This document shows, piece by piece, positions 1-8,825 of a stretch of 64,000 nucleotides of DNA. Position 1 is the first letter of the stretch. Each line of letters begins with the position of its first letter. The translations under genes were made by a program, and so were the position numbers. Source of the DNA: Pedobacter sp. ok626 (GTDB lineage: Bacteria; Bacteroidota; Bacteroidia; Sphingobacteriales; Sphingobacteriaceae); NCBI RefSeq assembly GCF_900100435.1, contig NZ_FNEX01000004.1, positions 62,001 through 126,000 of the forward strand. The letters are read 5' to 3'. A model generated the notes under the pieces. That model worked only from the letters and a program-made list of their open reading frames with translations, made no database searches and was not told where the DNA came from.

Positions 1-171
1 GTAGCTACCGGAGAAGTGGAACTGGAAGGTTCATTTAACGACCTGGTACTACAAATCAATAAAAATGAACCTACTAAGGAATTTGCAACAGTTTACTTGA
101 ATACTGTTGATAAATTCTATAATCAAATGAAAGCTAAAAGAGAGGAGCAATTCAATGATCACTCAAATTAA
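1..171 (+). CDS. C-terminal end of a probable sulfite reductase (partial)
   Basis: An open frame enters from the left edge and ends at a TAA, giving the last 56 residues of a protein rich in charged residues, with no recognisable motif. Its stop lies 17 bases inside the following SUMT gene, which shows translational coupling. In Bacteroidota the gene before SUMT in a sulfate-assimilation operon is often a ferredoxin-type sulfite reductase with an extra C-terminal (HEPN-like) domain, and this tail would fit. That identity is inferred from context only. Confidence 0.5.
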   Translation, partial: VATGEVELEGSFNDLVLQINKNEPTKEFATVYLNTVDKFYNQMKAKREEQFNDHSN

Positions 172-940
172 CAATAAAGAACCAAAAATAACACTTGTCG
201 GTGCTGGTCCGGGTGATCCCGAATTAATTACCATGAAAGGTGCCAATGCCCTTAAAACAGCAGATGTTGTTTTATATGATGCATTGGTGAACGAAGGGGT
301 TTTAGATTTCGCTAATCCCAATGCGATTAAGGTATATGTAGGTAAAAGATCAGGTGAACACTCGTATGGTCAGGATGCCATCAACAAGTTAATGGTGGAT
401 TATGCGCTTAACTATGGTCATGTAGTTCGTTTAAAAGGTGGAGACCCTTTTGTATTTGGCAGAGGATATGAAGAATTGGATTTTGCGGCAGGATATAGTA
501 TCCCGGTTTCGGTGATCCCTGGTTTATCAAGCTCTATTTCGGTACCCGGTTTACAACAAATTCCGGTAACACACCGAGGTTTAAGTGAAAGTTTTTGGGT
601 AGTTACCGGAACTACTGCTTCGGGACAGATATCTAACGATTTGTACGAAGCTGCACGTTCAAAAGCCACTGTAGTAGTACTGATGGGATTGGGTAAGTTG
701 AAAGAGATTGTTAAACTATTTCAAAATGAAGGCAAACATCAATTACCGGTTGCAGCGATACAAAGTGGCTCAACCGAAAATGAGAAGTTAGCAATTGGCA
801 TAGTGGATACTATTGTAGAATTGGTGGAAGAGAAAGGCATAAAAGCTCCGGCTTTACTTATTTTTGGTGAGGTAGTTTCCCTACATCCCTCATTTCAGCC
901 CATCAAGGATTTTTATCAGGCACTTAAAGAAGAATTGTAG
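155..940 (+). CDS. cobA: Uroporphyrinogen-III C-methyltransferase (SUMT)
   Basis: The 261-residue protein methylates uroporphyrinogen III twice with S-adenosylmethionine to give precorrin-2, the siroheme precursor. The family signature is clear: the glycine-rich start VGAGPGDPELIT near residues 16-27, LKGGDPFVFGRG near 93-104, and VIPGLSSS near 119-126. Length fits a stand-alone SUMT rather than the trifunctional CysG. It overlaps the upstream frame by 17 bases and is followed after 5 bases by the precorrin-2 dehydrogenase fusion, so the two steps towards siroheme are adjacent. The cofactor would serve the sulfite reductase of the same operon. Confidence 0.95.
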   Translation: MITQINNKEPKITLVGAGPGDPELITMKGANALKTADVVLYDALVNEGVLDFANPNAIKVYVGKRSGEHSYGQDAINKLMVDYALNYGHVVRLKGGDPFVFGRGYEELDFAAGYSIPVSVIPGLSSSISVPGLQQIPVTHRGLSESFWVVTGTTASGQISNDLYEAARSKATVVVLMGLGKLKEIVKLFQNEGKHQLPVAAIQSGSTENEKLAIGIVDTIVELVEEKGIKAPALLIFGEVVSLHPSFQPIKDFYQALKEEL

Positions 941-945
941 TTTTT

Positions 946-2415
946 ATGGAGGGCAACCAGTTATTTCCTGTCTTCATTAAATTGAACTCCATACATACGC
1001 TGTTGGTGGGTGCGGGACCTGTGGGGCTCGAAAAACTAACGGCAATACTGGGTAATAGTCCTGATGCTAATGTAACTGTTATCGCTTTGGAGGTTTTACC
1101 TGAGGTGAAGCAGCTTGCAGAAAAGCATGAAAGGCTAAGCATTTTAACACGTGAATTTTATCCCTCAGACCTTGACGGTATTGACTTGGTTGTTGCAGCT
1201 ACAAATAATGACGAGCTCAATCAGCAGATCAGGGAGGAAGCTGACCAAAGGAATTTACTTGTCAACTTTGCCGATAAGCCTGATCTATGTAATTTTTATT
1301 TGGGTTCCATTGTAAAAAAGGGGGATCTTAAAATAGCGATATCTACAAATGGGAAATCTCCTACCATTGCAAAAAGGTTAAAGGAGGTGCTAAATGATAG
1401 TTTACCAGAGGAAATAAATGATACGTTGCAAAATATGCAGGCCCTTAGGAATACGCTTAACGGAGATTTCGCCGCGAAAGTTAAAAAGCTAAATGCGGTA
1501 ACTTCATCATTGGTTGATGGTAAAGGAGAAAGAGCCGCTAGAGCTAATTTGAAGTGGTTAGTCTGGTTGGCCATTGTATTTTCATTTGCCATCGTGGTCG
1601 CTGCTTTTTGGCATAAAGAACCGGAGTTTCAGACCTATATCGCCAACCTTAATCCAATGTTTTATTGGTTTTTAATTGGGGGCTTTATTTTCGCCATGAT
1701 TGACGGTGCCATAGGGATGTCGTACGGCGTAACCAGTACTTCATTTTCATTGGCCATGGGGGTTCCTCCTGCTTCGGCTAGTATGGGAGTGCATTTGTCA
1801 GAGATTTTAAGTAATGGTATTGCCGGTTGGATGCATTATCGTTTTGGTAATGTAAACTGGAAGCTTTTTAAACTATTATTGATTCCGGGGATTATTGGTG
1901 CTGTAACAGGGGCTTATTTATTGTCCTCATTAGAACATTACAGCAATTATACCAAGCCAATTGTTTCATTATATACCTTAATACTGGGTTGTGTAATACT
2001 ATCGAAAGCGTATCAGACCAACCGTAAAAAGTCGGCTCAAAATGGGAAAATAAAAAAGATCTCGTTATTGGGTTTGTTTGGTGGTTTTATTGATGCTGTT
2101 GGCGGTGGAGGCTGGGGTTCAATTGTACTGTCTAGCTTAATTGCAGGAGGCCGAAACGCCAGATTTTCTTTAGGGACGGTAAAGATTACCCGTTTTTTTA
2201 TTGCATTAATGAGCTCGCTAACCTTTATCACCATGTTAAATGGCGCGCATTGGGAAGCTGTTGCAGGTTTGGTTATTGGAAGTGCATTGGCATCGCCAAT
2301 TGCGGCAAAGGTTTCTAATAAGATATCAGCTAAGACCATTATGGTTTCAGTTGGGATACTTGTGATTTTAGTGAGCCTGCGCAGTATCATCAATTTTATT
2401 CTAAAATTAGTTTAA
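946..2415 (+). CDS. Precorrin-2 dehydrogenase (CysG-N/Met8-like) fused to a TSUP (TauE/SafE) permease
   Basis: This 489-residue protein has two parts. Residues 1-195 form a precorrin-2 dehydrogenase/sirohydrochlorin ferrochelatase domain with the NAD-binding motif VGAGPVGLEK (21-30) and an Asp (D110, in NFAD) matching the catalytic Asp of CysG and Met8p. After a linker with one transmembrane helix (about 205-222), residues 238-489 form a TSUP sulfite/sulfonate-exporter-type membrane domain, with an inverted pair of glycine-rich segments (DGAIGMSYG at 253-261 and DAVGGGGWG at 383-391). No in-frame stop or internal RBS separates the parts. It lies between SUMT and APS reductase. The TSUP half may move sulfite, sulfide or sulfate; direction and substrate cannot be read from sequence. 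Confidence 0.9.
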   Translation: MEGNQLFPVFIKLNSIHTLLVGAGPVGLEKLTAILGNSPDANVTVIALEVLPEVKQLAEKHERLSILTREFYPSDLDGIDLVVAATNNDELNQQIREEADQRNLLVNFADKPDLCNFYLGSIVKKGDLKIAISTNGKSPTIAKRLKEVLNDSLPEEINDTLQNMQALRNTLNGDFAAKVKKLNAVTSSLVDGKGERAARANLKWLVWLAIVFSFAIVVAAFWHKEPEFQTYIANLNPMFYWFLIGGFIFAMIDGAIGMSYGVTSTSFSLAMGVPPASASMGVHLSEILSNGIAGWMHYRFGNVNWKLFKLLLIPGIIGAVTGAYLLSSLEHYSNYTKPIVSLYTLILGCVILSKAYQTNRKKSAQNGKIKKISLLGLFGGFIDAVGGGGWGSIVLSSLIAGGRNARFSLGTVKITRFFIALMSSLTFITMLNGAHWEAVAGLVIGSALASPIAAKVSNKISAKTIMVSVGILVILVSLRSIINFILKLV

Positions 2416-2417
2416 TC

Positions 2418-3122
2418 ATGAAGGAAAAATTAGCAGAAATAGCCGAAAAAATTAAGGGTCTTGATCCGGTAGCTGCCTTGCAGTTTTTTGCAGATCAATA
2501 TCCTGGAAAGATTGTTTTTTCTACAAGTTTTGGATGGGAAGATCAGGTGATTACGCATATGATTTTTGCCAATAACATCCCCATTGAAGTTTTTACATTG
2601 GAAACGGGTAGGCTATTCCCGGAAACATACTATGTGTGGAACCGCACTTTAGAAATTTATAATAAACCCATTAAAGCCTATTTTCCTGATACTGAAGCTG
2701 TACAGGCAATGGTAAATAAAAAGGGGCCAAGTAGCTTTTATGAGTCTGTAGAGAACAGAAAGGAATGCTGCGGGATTCGCAAGTTAGAGCCTTTAAGAAG
2801 AGCGCTAAAAGGAAATGACTTATGGGTAACCGGAATCAGGTCAGAACAATCTGTAAACAGACACGATATGTCGAACCTGGAATGGGACGAGCAAAATCAG
2901 CTGATCAAATTTCATCCGATCTTTTTCTGGTCGCTGGATGAAGTGAAGGCATATATAAAAACAAATAATATTGTTTACAATACCTTACATGATAAGGGAT
3001 TCCCAAGTATAGGTTGTGCACCTTGTACAAGGGCGGTTAGTGAGGGAGAAGATTTTAGAGCCGGCCGTTGGTGGTGGGAAGATCAATCAAAAAAAGAATG
3101 TGGTTTGCATGCCACAACGTAA
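2418..3122 (+). CDS. cysH: Phosphoadenylyl/adenylyl-sulfate reductase (CysH family, APS-reductase type)
   Basis: The 234-residue enzyme reduces activated sulfate to sulfite with thioredoxin or a similar donor. The PAPS/APS-reductase core starts with FSTSFGWEDQVI (34-45). Two cysteine pairs, C117-C118 (KECCGIRK) and C200-C203 (GCAPCTR), are the ligands of the [4Fe-4S] cluster found in APS-using bacterial enzymes and absent from the E. coli PAPS type. The catalytic Cys is in the C-terminal KKECGLH (C228). So adenylyl sulfate is the likely substrate, in line with no cysC-like kinase being seen here. It starts 2 bases after the TSUP fusion and is followed closely by cysD. Confidence 0.95.
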   Translation: MKEKLAEIAEKIKGLDPVAALQFFADQYPGKIVFSTSFGWEDQVITHMIFANNIPIEVFTLETGRLFPETYYVWNRTLEIYNKPIKAYFPDTEAVQAMVNKKGPSSFYESVENRKECCGIRKLEPLRRALKGNDLWVTGIRSEQSVNRHDMSNLEWDEQNQLIKFHPIFFWSLDEVKAYIKTNNIVYNTLHDKGFPSIGCAPCTRAVSEGEDFRAGRWWWEDQSKKECGLHATT

Positions 3123-3134
3123 TTGCAACAGGAT

Positions 3135-4040
3135 ATGAGTAAGTATAATTTAGATTATTTAGACGAATTAGAGGCCGAGGCTATTCACATATTACGTGAG
3201 GTTGCAGGGCAATTTGAAAAACCGGCTTTACTGTTTTCAGGGGGTAAGGATTCTATTACATTGGTGCGCTTAGCTGAAAAAGCTTTCCGACCGGGTAAAT
3301 TTCCTTTTCCACTTGTACACATTGATACTGGGCATAACTTCGAGGAAACCATTACTTACCGTGATGAGATGGTGCAACGATTGGGCGAAAAACTAATTGT
3401 AGGTAGCGTTCAGGAGTCCATTGATCAGGGAAAGGTGGTGGAGCAAACAGGTAAAAATGCCAGCAGAAATGCTTTGCAAACTGTTACCCTTTTAGATACC
3501 ATCGCGCTGCACGGTTTTGATGCCTGTATTGGTGGTGCCAGGAGAGATGAAGAAAAAGCGCGTGCTAAGGAACGTATTTTTTCGGTAAGAGATGAGTTTG
3601 GTCAGTGGGATCCTAAGCGTCAGCGTCCAGAGTTATGGAACATTTACAATGGTCGGATCCATAAAGGCGAAAACGTACGGGTATTTCCGATCAGTAACTG
3701 GACAGAGCTTGATGTCTGGAACTATATCAAAAGAGAAAATATAAGCTTGCCTTCGATCTATTTTGCTCATTACAGAGATGTGATTACCCGTAATGGGCAG
3801 TTAATGGCGGCTTCTCCATTTTTAAATATGGACGAAGAGGACGTTGTTGAACATAAAAAAGTAAGGTTCCGTACAGTTGGTGATATGAGCTGTACTGCTG
3901 CGGTTGAATCTGATGCTGATCAGATCGATATAATTATTGAAGAAATCAGCGCATCAAAAATTAGTGAACGAGGTGCCCGCATGGACGATAAAGTTTCGGA
4001 AGCTGCTATGGAAGACCGCAAAAAGGGAGGATACTTTTAA
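3135..4040 (+). CDS. cysD: Sulfate adenylyltransferase subunit 2
   Basis: The 301-residue small subunit of ATP sulfurylase forms adenylyl sulfate from ATP and sulfate. It belongs to the ATP-pyrophosphatase family, shown by the PP-loop FSGGKDSITL near residue 36 and by the long conserved stretch with GGARRDEEKARAKER. I chose the ATG at 3135 (MSKYNLDYLDELE) because it matches the usual CysD start; a TTG four codons upstream would lengthen it slightly. Its stop overlaps the cysN ATG by one base (TAATG), so the two subunits are coupled. Confidence 0.95.
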   Translation: MSKYNLDYLDELEAEAIHILREVAGQFEKPALLFSGGKDSITLVRLAEKAFRPGKFPFPLVHIDTGHNFEETITYRDEMVQRLGEKLIVGSVQESIDQGKVVEQTGKNASRNALQTVTLLDTIALHGFDACIGGARRDEEKARAKERIFSVRDEFGQWDPKRQRPELWNIYNGRIHKGENVRVFPISNWTELDVWNYIKRENISLPSIYFAHYRDVITRNGQLMAASPFLNMDEEDVVEHKKVRFRTVGDMSCTAAVESDADQIDIIIEEISASKISERGARMDDKVSEAAMEDRKKGGYF

Positions 4041-5290
4041 TGAATATACTTAAATTTTTTACAGCCGGTAGTGTTGATGATGGTAAGAGCACGCTTATTG
4101 GAAGGTTGTTATACGATACGGATTCCATCCTTGCAGATCAATTAGAAGCTTTACAGCAATCTAACCGTAAAAATGATGACGGAACAATTGACCTGGCCAT
4201 TTTAACGGATGGTTTAAGGGCAGAACGTGAGCAGGGAATCACCATTGATGTAGCTTACAAATATTTTCAGACGGATAAACGTAAATTTATTATTGCTGAC
4301 ACCCCGGGGCACATTCAGTACACCCGTAACATGGTTACCGGAGCATCTACAGCCAAATTGGCTATCATTTTAATTGATGCCAGAAATGGTGTAGTTGAGC
4401 AAACTATCCGCCATTCGTATTTGGTGTCCTTATTGGGGATTGAGCATGTAGTGGTGTGTTTAAATAAAATGGATATGGTGGGATACAGCGAAACCGTATT
4501 CACAGCGATTACTGATAAGTATAAAACGTTGGCAGCTCAATTGAATTTAAAGGATGTGAATTTTATTCCTGTAAGTGCTTTAAAAGGTGATAATGTGGTA
4601 AATGAATCCGAAAATATGGCTTGGTACCATGGTCGTAGTTTATTACATTTTCTGGAAACCGTTGATGTAGAAACGGGGGCAGAGTCTGATCTTGCACGTA
4701 TGCCTGTACAATGGGTTGTAAGGCCACAGACAGATGAGCTGCATGATTACAGAGGTTATGCTGGTCGTATTTTAAGTGGCGAATTTAATGTAAATGATAA
4801 GGTGACCGTTTTGCCATCTGGAAGCAGCTCCGTGATCGAAAGAATAGAAATATTTGATCAGCAACCTGCCACTGCATTTGCGGGACAGTCGGTAACGCTT
4901 CATTTGAAAGATAATATAGATATCAGTAGGGGCGATGTATTGGTTAATTCTGACCATCTACCACAAAACTCTAAACTGATAGAAGCTGATGTTTGCTGGA
5001 TGGATGCTCGACCACTTGATGACAGCATTACTTATCTGTTGCAGCACAATAGCAAAATAACGAAATGTAAAATCTCTGAAATTGTTTACAAAGTGGATAT
5101 TAATACGCTGGAAAAACAAGAAGCGCATGATTTTAAATTGAATGATATTGGACGAATCGTTCTGAAAACAGCAGATGAACTTGCATTTGATTTGTATACA
5201 GATAATAAAGCGAATGGTGCGGCCATTTTGATTGATAGCAGAACCAATTTAACAGCTGCAGCATTGATGTTTAGGGCTATAGCGGATTAA
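4040..5290 (+). CDS. cysN: Sulfate adenylyltransferase subunit 1, GTPase
   Basis: The 416-residue regulatory GTPase subunit of ATP sulfurylase couples GTP hydrolysis to adenylyl-sulfate synthesis. It is an EF-Tu-like GTPase: P-loop GSVDDGKST (10-18), switch II DTPGHIQYTRNM, and NKMD for guanine recognition. Two beta-barrel domains follow. The length fits CysN alone; there is no C-terminal APS kinase (CysC) domain as in NodQ fusions, in agreement with direct reduction of APS by the upstream reductase. It is the last gene of the sulfate operon; an AT-rich 86-base gap follows before glycogen synthase. Confidence 0.95.
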   Translation: MNILKFFTAGSVDDGKSTLIGRLLYDTDSILADQLEALQQSNRKNDDGTIDLAILTDGLRAEREQGITIDVAYKYFQTDKRKFIIADTPGHIQYTRNMVTGASTAKLAIILIDARNGVVEQTIRHSYLVSLLGIEHVVVCLNKMDMVGYSETVFTAITDKYKTLAAQLNLKDVNFIPVSALKGDNVVNESENMAWYHGRSLLHFLETVDVETGAESDLARMPVQWVVRPQTDELHDYRGYAGRILSGEFNVNDKVTVLPSGSSSVIERIEIFDQQPATAFAGQSVTLHLKDNIDISRGDVLVNSDHLPQNSKLIEADVCWMDARPLDDSITYLLQHNSKITKCKISEIVYKVDINTLEKQEAHDFKLNDIGRIVLKTADELAFDLYTDNKANGAAILIDSRTNLTAAALMFRAIAD

Positions 5291-5376
5291 ATTATATTTA
5301 AATAATTTATTTACGTTAAATATTTGCATTCGTTATTGTAATCGCTATTTTGAGGTGATTTTTAAAGCCTCGAATT

Positions 5377-6783
5377 ATGGAGATTATACACCTTAGTGCA
5401 GAATGTTATCCTATAGCTAAAGTTGGTGGTTTAGGTGACGTTGTGGGTGCCTTGCCAAAGTATCAAAACAAGCTTGGGCATGTTGCTAAGGTAGTAATGC
5501 CTGCATATCAAAACAAGTTTATACAAGAGAATGAATTTGAGGTAGTTTATGATGGCTGGGGTAAACTCGGCTTTCATAACTTTACCGTAAAGATATTTAG
5601 GGAGAAGACCAATAAATTGGGCTTTGACCTATATCTTGTTCACATTGCCGGCCTATTGGACAGGGAGATGGTGTACGGGTACGACGATGATACGGAACGT
5701 TTTCTGGCTTATCAGATCGCTGTGCTCGATTGGATGGCCCAATGGGAACATCGTCCTGATGTAATCCATTGCCATGACCATCATACCGGATTGGTACCCT
5801 TTATGGTTGCTTATTGTCATCAGTTTAAAAGTTTAAGCCATATTCCTACCGTTTTAACCATTCACAATGCTCAATATCAGGGGCAGTTTGGTTGGGATAA
5901 GCTCCATTATATTCCGACTTTTGATTTGTGGAAATCTGGTCAGTTGGATTGGAAGGGGGCTATTAATCCATTAGCTGCGGCCATTAAATGTGCATGGCGG
6001 GTTACAACAGTTTCTCCGAGCTATTTGGATGAGATCAGCTTTAAAGCAAACGGACTGGAAGATTTGCTTGCCCAGGAGCGTAGTAAGTCCTTCGGTATCC
6101 TTAATGGAATTGACAATGAAGTCTGGAATCCGCAGACGGATCCCATGCTGGAGAAAAAATTTACCCTACGTACCGTAGACGCCGGAAAGCAGGCAAATAA
6201 AGAAGCGCTTTGTAAGGTTTTTAATCTCGATCCGGAAAAACCATTGTTTACTTTTATTGGTCGGTTGGTGGGTGAAAAGGGTGCTGATTTGCTGCCTGAT
6301 ATATTTTATAACGCTTTAATCACTCATAACGGAGAAATAAATGTATTGGTACTTGGATCTGGTGACCCGCAGGTAGAAGGTCGGTTATGGCAATTGAAAG
6401 AAGCCTTCCCGGGAAATTACAATGTTTACATTGGATATAATGAACATTTGTCGCACCAGATTTATGCAGGGGCAGATTTTCTGCTGATGCCAAGTAGGGT
6501 AGAGCCCTGTGGTTTAAATCAGATGTATGCTTTAAGGTATGGAACGATTCCTATTGTGAGGAGAGTTGGCGGACTAAAAGATACCGTGATTGATATTGGA
6601 GATGGTGGTTTTGGTATTTGTCATGATCAGAGCAGTGTTTGGGATGTGGGACATGCTATAGGCCGGGCATATGATTTATATCAGAATGCAAAAGAGGTAA
6701 AAGAAATACGTAAGTTTATAATGCAGCTGGATCATTCATGGGATAAGGCAGCGCAACAATATATAGATCTATACCAAATATAA
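5377..6783 (+). CDS. glgA: Glycogen synthase (ADP-glucose type, GT5)
   Basis: The 468-residue glycosyltransferase adds glucose from ADP-glucose to growing alpha-1,4-glucan. The ADP-glucose-binding signature KVGGLGDVVG lies at 15-24. The C-terminal GT-B half carries FTFIGRLVGEKG and the PSRVEPCGLNQMYALRYG stretch with the conserved Glu. It is slightly shorter than the E. coli enzyme, as is usual for bacterial GT5 proteins. ADP-glucose pyrophosphorylase follows on the same strand 67 bases downstream, giving substrate supply next to the polymerising enzyme. Confidence 0.95.
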   Translation: MEIIHLSAECYPIAKVGGLGDVVGALPKYQNKLGHVAKVVMPAYQNKFIQENEFEVVYDGWGKLGFHNFTVKIFREKTNKLGFDLYLVHIAGLLDREMVYGYDDDTERFLAYQIAVLDWMAQWEHRPDVIHCHDHHTGLVPFMVAYCHQFKSLSHIPTVLTIHNAQYQGQFGWDKLHYIPTFDLWKSGQLDWKGAINPLAAAIKCAWRVTTVSPSYLDEISFKANGLEDLLAQERSKSFGILNGIDNEVWNPQTDPMLEKKFTLRTVDAGKQANKEALCKVFNLDPEKPLFTFIGRLVGEKGADLLPDIFYNALITHNGEINVLVLGSGDPQVEGRLWQLKEAFPGNYNVYIGYNEHLSHQIYAGADFLLMPSRVEPCGLNQMYALRYGTIPIVRRVGGLKDTVIDIGDGGFGICHDQSSVWDVGHAIGRAYDLYQNAKEVKEIRKFIMQLDHSWDKAAQQYIDLYQI

Positions 6784-6850
6784 AATGAAACCATCATGGC
6801 TACATGATAGCTTCATCACGAAAACGAATATATAAACTAGATGAAAAACT

Positions 6851-8122
6851 ATGACTGACAATGTATTGGGGGTAATCCTTGGCGGCGGTCAAGGTTCAAG
6901 GCTGGCGCCATTAACGCAAACCCGCTCTAAACCAGCGGTACCAATAGGGGGGAAATATCGGTTGGTAGACATTCCAATCTCTAACTGCCTAAATTCTGGC
7001 ATACACAGGATGTTTGTCTTAACGCAATTCAATTCTGCATCATTAAACAAACACATTAAAAACACTTATCATTTTAGCCATTTTAGTTCGGCATTTGTTG
7101 ATATTCTTGCTGCTGAGCAAACGCCTGATAATCCAACCTGGTTTCAGGGAACAGCAGATGCGGTTAGACAAACTATGCATCATTTGCTGAATCATGAGTT
7201 TGAGTATGCATTGATTTTATCTGGTGATCAGTTGTATCAGATGGATTTCAATAAAATGGTGCAGGAGCATGCTAGTAAAGGTGCAGAAGTAAGTATTGCT
7301 ACAATTCCGGTAACTGCAAAAGATGCTACGGATTTTGGGATATTAAAGGTTAATGAGGATAGTTTTATTACCTCTTTTATAGAAAAGCCTGCTGCTGAAT
7401 TGCTGCCGGACTGGTCGTCTGATACTGGTGCAGAAATGCAGGCAGAGGGGCGCGATTATTTGGCTTCAATGGGTATTTATATTTTCAACAGGGATTTGCT
7501 GGTTAAAATCCTGTTAGATAACCCTGATGAGAAGGATTTTGGTAAAGAAATTATCCCAAGGGCAATGGCATATAATAAAGTATTGAGTTTTCAGTACGAA
7601 GGCTATTGGACGGACATAGGGACAATTGCTTCCTTTTTTGAAGCCAATCTGGGACTGACTGATGATATCCCTAAATTTGACTTGTTTAATAGCCACCAAA
7701 GTATATTTACAAGGCCAAGGATGTTGCCACCTTCAAAAATATTAGGCACAACATTAAATAAGGCCGTAATTGCTGAGGGTTGCATTTTACAAGCTAAAGA
7801 GATTAAACACGCCGTGATTGGGATCCGCTCAAGAATAGGGGTAGATACAGTAATTGAGAATGCTTATGTCATGGGTAGCGATCGGTACCAGACTTTGCAG
7901 GAAATTGAAGAGGAGAAAGAGAAGCAAAAACCTTTGATCGGAATAGGTGAAAGATGCAGGATTATAAATGTCTTGGTTGATAAGAATTGCAGGATCGGAA
8001 ATGATGTGCAAATTATTGGGGGCGACCATTTGCCTGATGGCGACCATCCATTGTATACCGTAAAGGATGGTATAGTTGTGGTTAAAAAGGGCGCTGTTAT
8101 TCCAAATGGAACGGTGATTTGA
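6851..8122 (+). CDS. glgC: Glucose-1-phosphate adenylyltransferase (ADP-glucose pyrophosphorylase)
   Basis: The 423-residue enzyme makes ADP-glucose from glucose-1-phosphate and ATP, the committed step of glycogen synthesis. It opens with the nucleotidyltransferase signature GGGQGSRLAPLT and the K-P-A-V-P-I-G-G-K segment. LILSGDQLYQMD is the metal-binding Asp region and SFIEKP the sugar-phosphate site. The C-terminal third forms a left-handed beta-helix with hexapeptide-like repeats. Its stop overlaps the next ATG by one base (TGATG), so the following membrane protein is translationally coupled. Confidence 0.95.
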   Translation: MTDNVLGVILGGGQGSRLAPLTQTRSKPAVPIGGKYRLVDIPISNCLNSGIHRMFVLTQFNSASLNKHIKNTYHFSHFSSAFVDILAAEQTPDNPTWFQGTADAVRQTMHHLLNHEFEYALILSGDQLYQMDFNKMVQEHASKGAEVSIATIPVTAKDATDFGILKVNEDSFITSFIEKPAAELLPDWSSDTGAEMQAEGRDYLASMGIYIFNRDLLVKILLDNPDEKDFGKEIIPRAMAYNKVLSFQYEGYWTDIGTIASFFEANLGLTDDIPKFDLFNSHQSIFTRPRMLPPSKILGTTLNKAVIAEGCILQAKEIKHAVIGIRSRIGVDTVIENAYVMGSDRYQTLQEIEEEKEKQKPLIGIGERCRIINVLVDKNCRIGNDVQIIGGDHLPDGDHPLYTVKDGIVVVKKGAVIPNGTVI

Positions 8123-8721
8123 TGAGTATACCCTATCTGTTAATATTATTCAGGTTATTATTGGCACCTGTAATATTGGGCTTAGGCTTTTATTGGGGAT
8201 CAGAAAGTCGTTTTCTGATCCTCATTTTAATGTATCTGGGGTTGATATCTGATATTTTTGATGGTATAATCGCAAGAAAGCAAGGGTTGTCTACTGAAAA
8301 GATGCGCCGATTAGACAGTCAGACTGACTTAATATTCTGGATTGCTGTAGCTATTAGCTGTTATTTAATTTATCCTGAAGCGATATCTGACAAAATATAT
8401 GGAGTTGTTCTGCTGATCATTATGGAAGCGGTTTGTTATATGACCAGTATTATAAAGTTTGGAAAGGAAACCTGTACCCATGCCTTTGTTTCAAAAATGT
8501 GGGGACTTACATTGCTGGCAGCATTTACTTCCCTGCTTGCTTTTGGATATGGTGGCTGGTCGTTAAATGTAACCATCATAGTGGGCCTGATTTCTCATAT
8601 AGATGTACTGCTTATCATTTTACTTTTGCCGAAGTGGACACACGATGTTCCAAGCTTTTATCATGCTTATTTGATCAGGAATGGACGTAGCTTTAAGAAA
8701 AGTAAATATTTGAACAGCTAA
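8122..8721 (+). CDS. CDP-alcohol phosphatidyltransferase-family membrane protein
   Basis: This 199-residue integral membrane protein has about six hydrophobic segments. The CDP-OH-P signature DG-x2-AR-x8-G-x3-D-x3-D is recognisable: DGIIAR, then eight residues, then a Met where Gly is expected, then D and D at the right spacing (RRLDSQTD). All metal-binding Asp residues are kept; only the Gly is replaced. It would be expected to move a phospho-alcohol group between CDP-activated lipid and an acceptor, but the acceptor is unknown. The ATG at 8122 is preferred over a TTG one codon earlier because it overlaps the glgC stop. Confidence 0.8.
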   Translation: MSIPYLLILFRLLLAPVILGLGFYWGSESRFLILILMYLGLISDIFDGIIARKQGLSTEKMRRLDSQTDLIFWIAVAISCYLIYPEAISDKIYGVVLLIIMEAVCYMTSIIKFGKETCTHAFVSKMWGLTLLAAFTSLLAFGYGGWSLNVTIIVGLISHIDVLLIILLLPKWTHDVPSFYHAYLIRNGRSFKKSKYLNS

Positions 8722-8742
8722 TCCGATAAACGCTTATCGGAT
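8721..8742. terminator. Inverted repeat after the glycogen operon
   Basis: A perfect 9-bp stem (ATCCGATAA / TTATCGGAT) with a 4-base loop begins at the stop codon of the phosphatidyltransferase gene. No T-run follows on the plus strand, so it could instead be a transcript-stabilising 3' hairpin. Confidence 0.45.
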
Positions 8743-8813
8743 AAAGAAGTTTCCACACCCGTGCGGAAAAATAGGCGATTTAAAGCGGGTTAAAAATGTA
8801 GCTGGAGAGTGCT

Positions 8814-8821
8814 TATATTTG
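8814..8821 (+). promoter_or_regulatory. Bacteroidota -7 element (TATATTTG) before the periplasmic-binding-like gene
   Basis: TATATTTG matches the Bacteroidota -7 consensus TAnnTTTG exactly and ends five bases before the ATG at 8826. Transcription would then begin at or next to the start codon, giving a leaderless mRNA. No good -33 TTTG is seen, so this is only moderately supported. Confidence 0.4.
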
Positions 8822-8825
8822 TATT

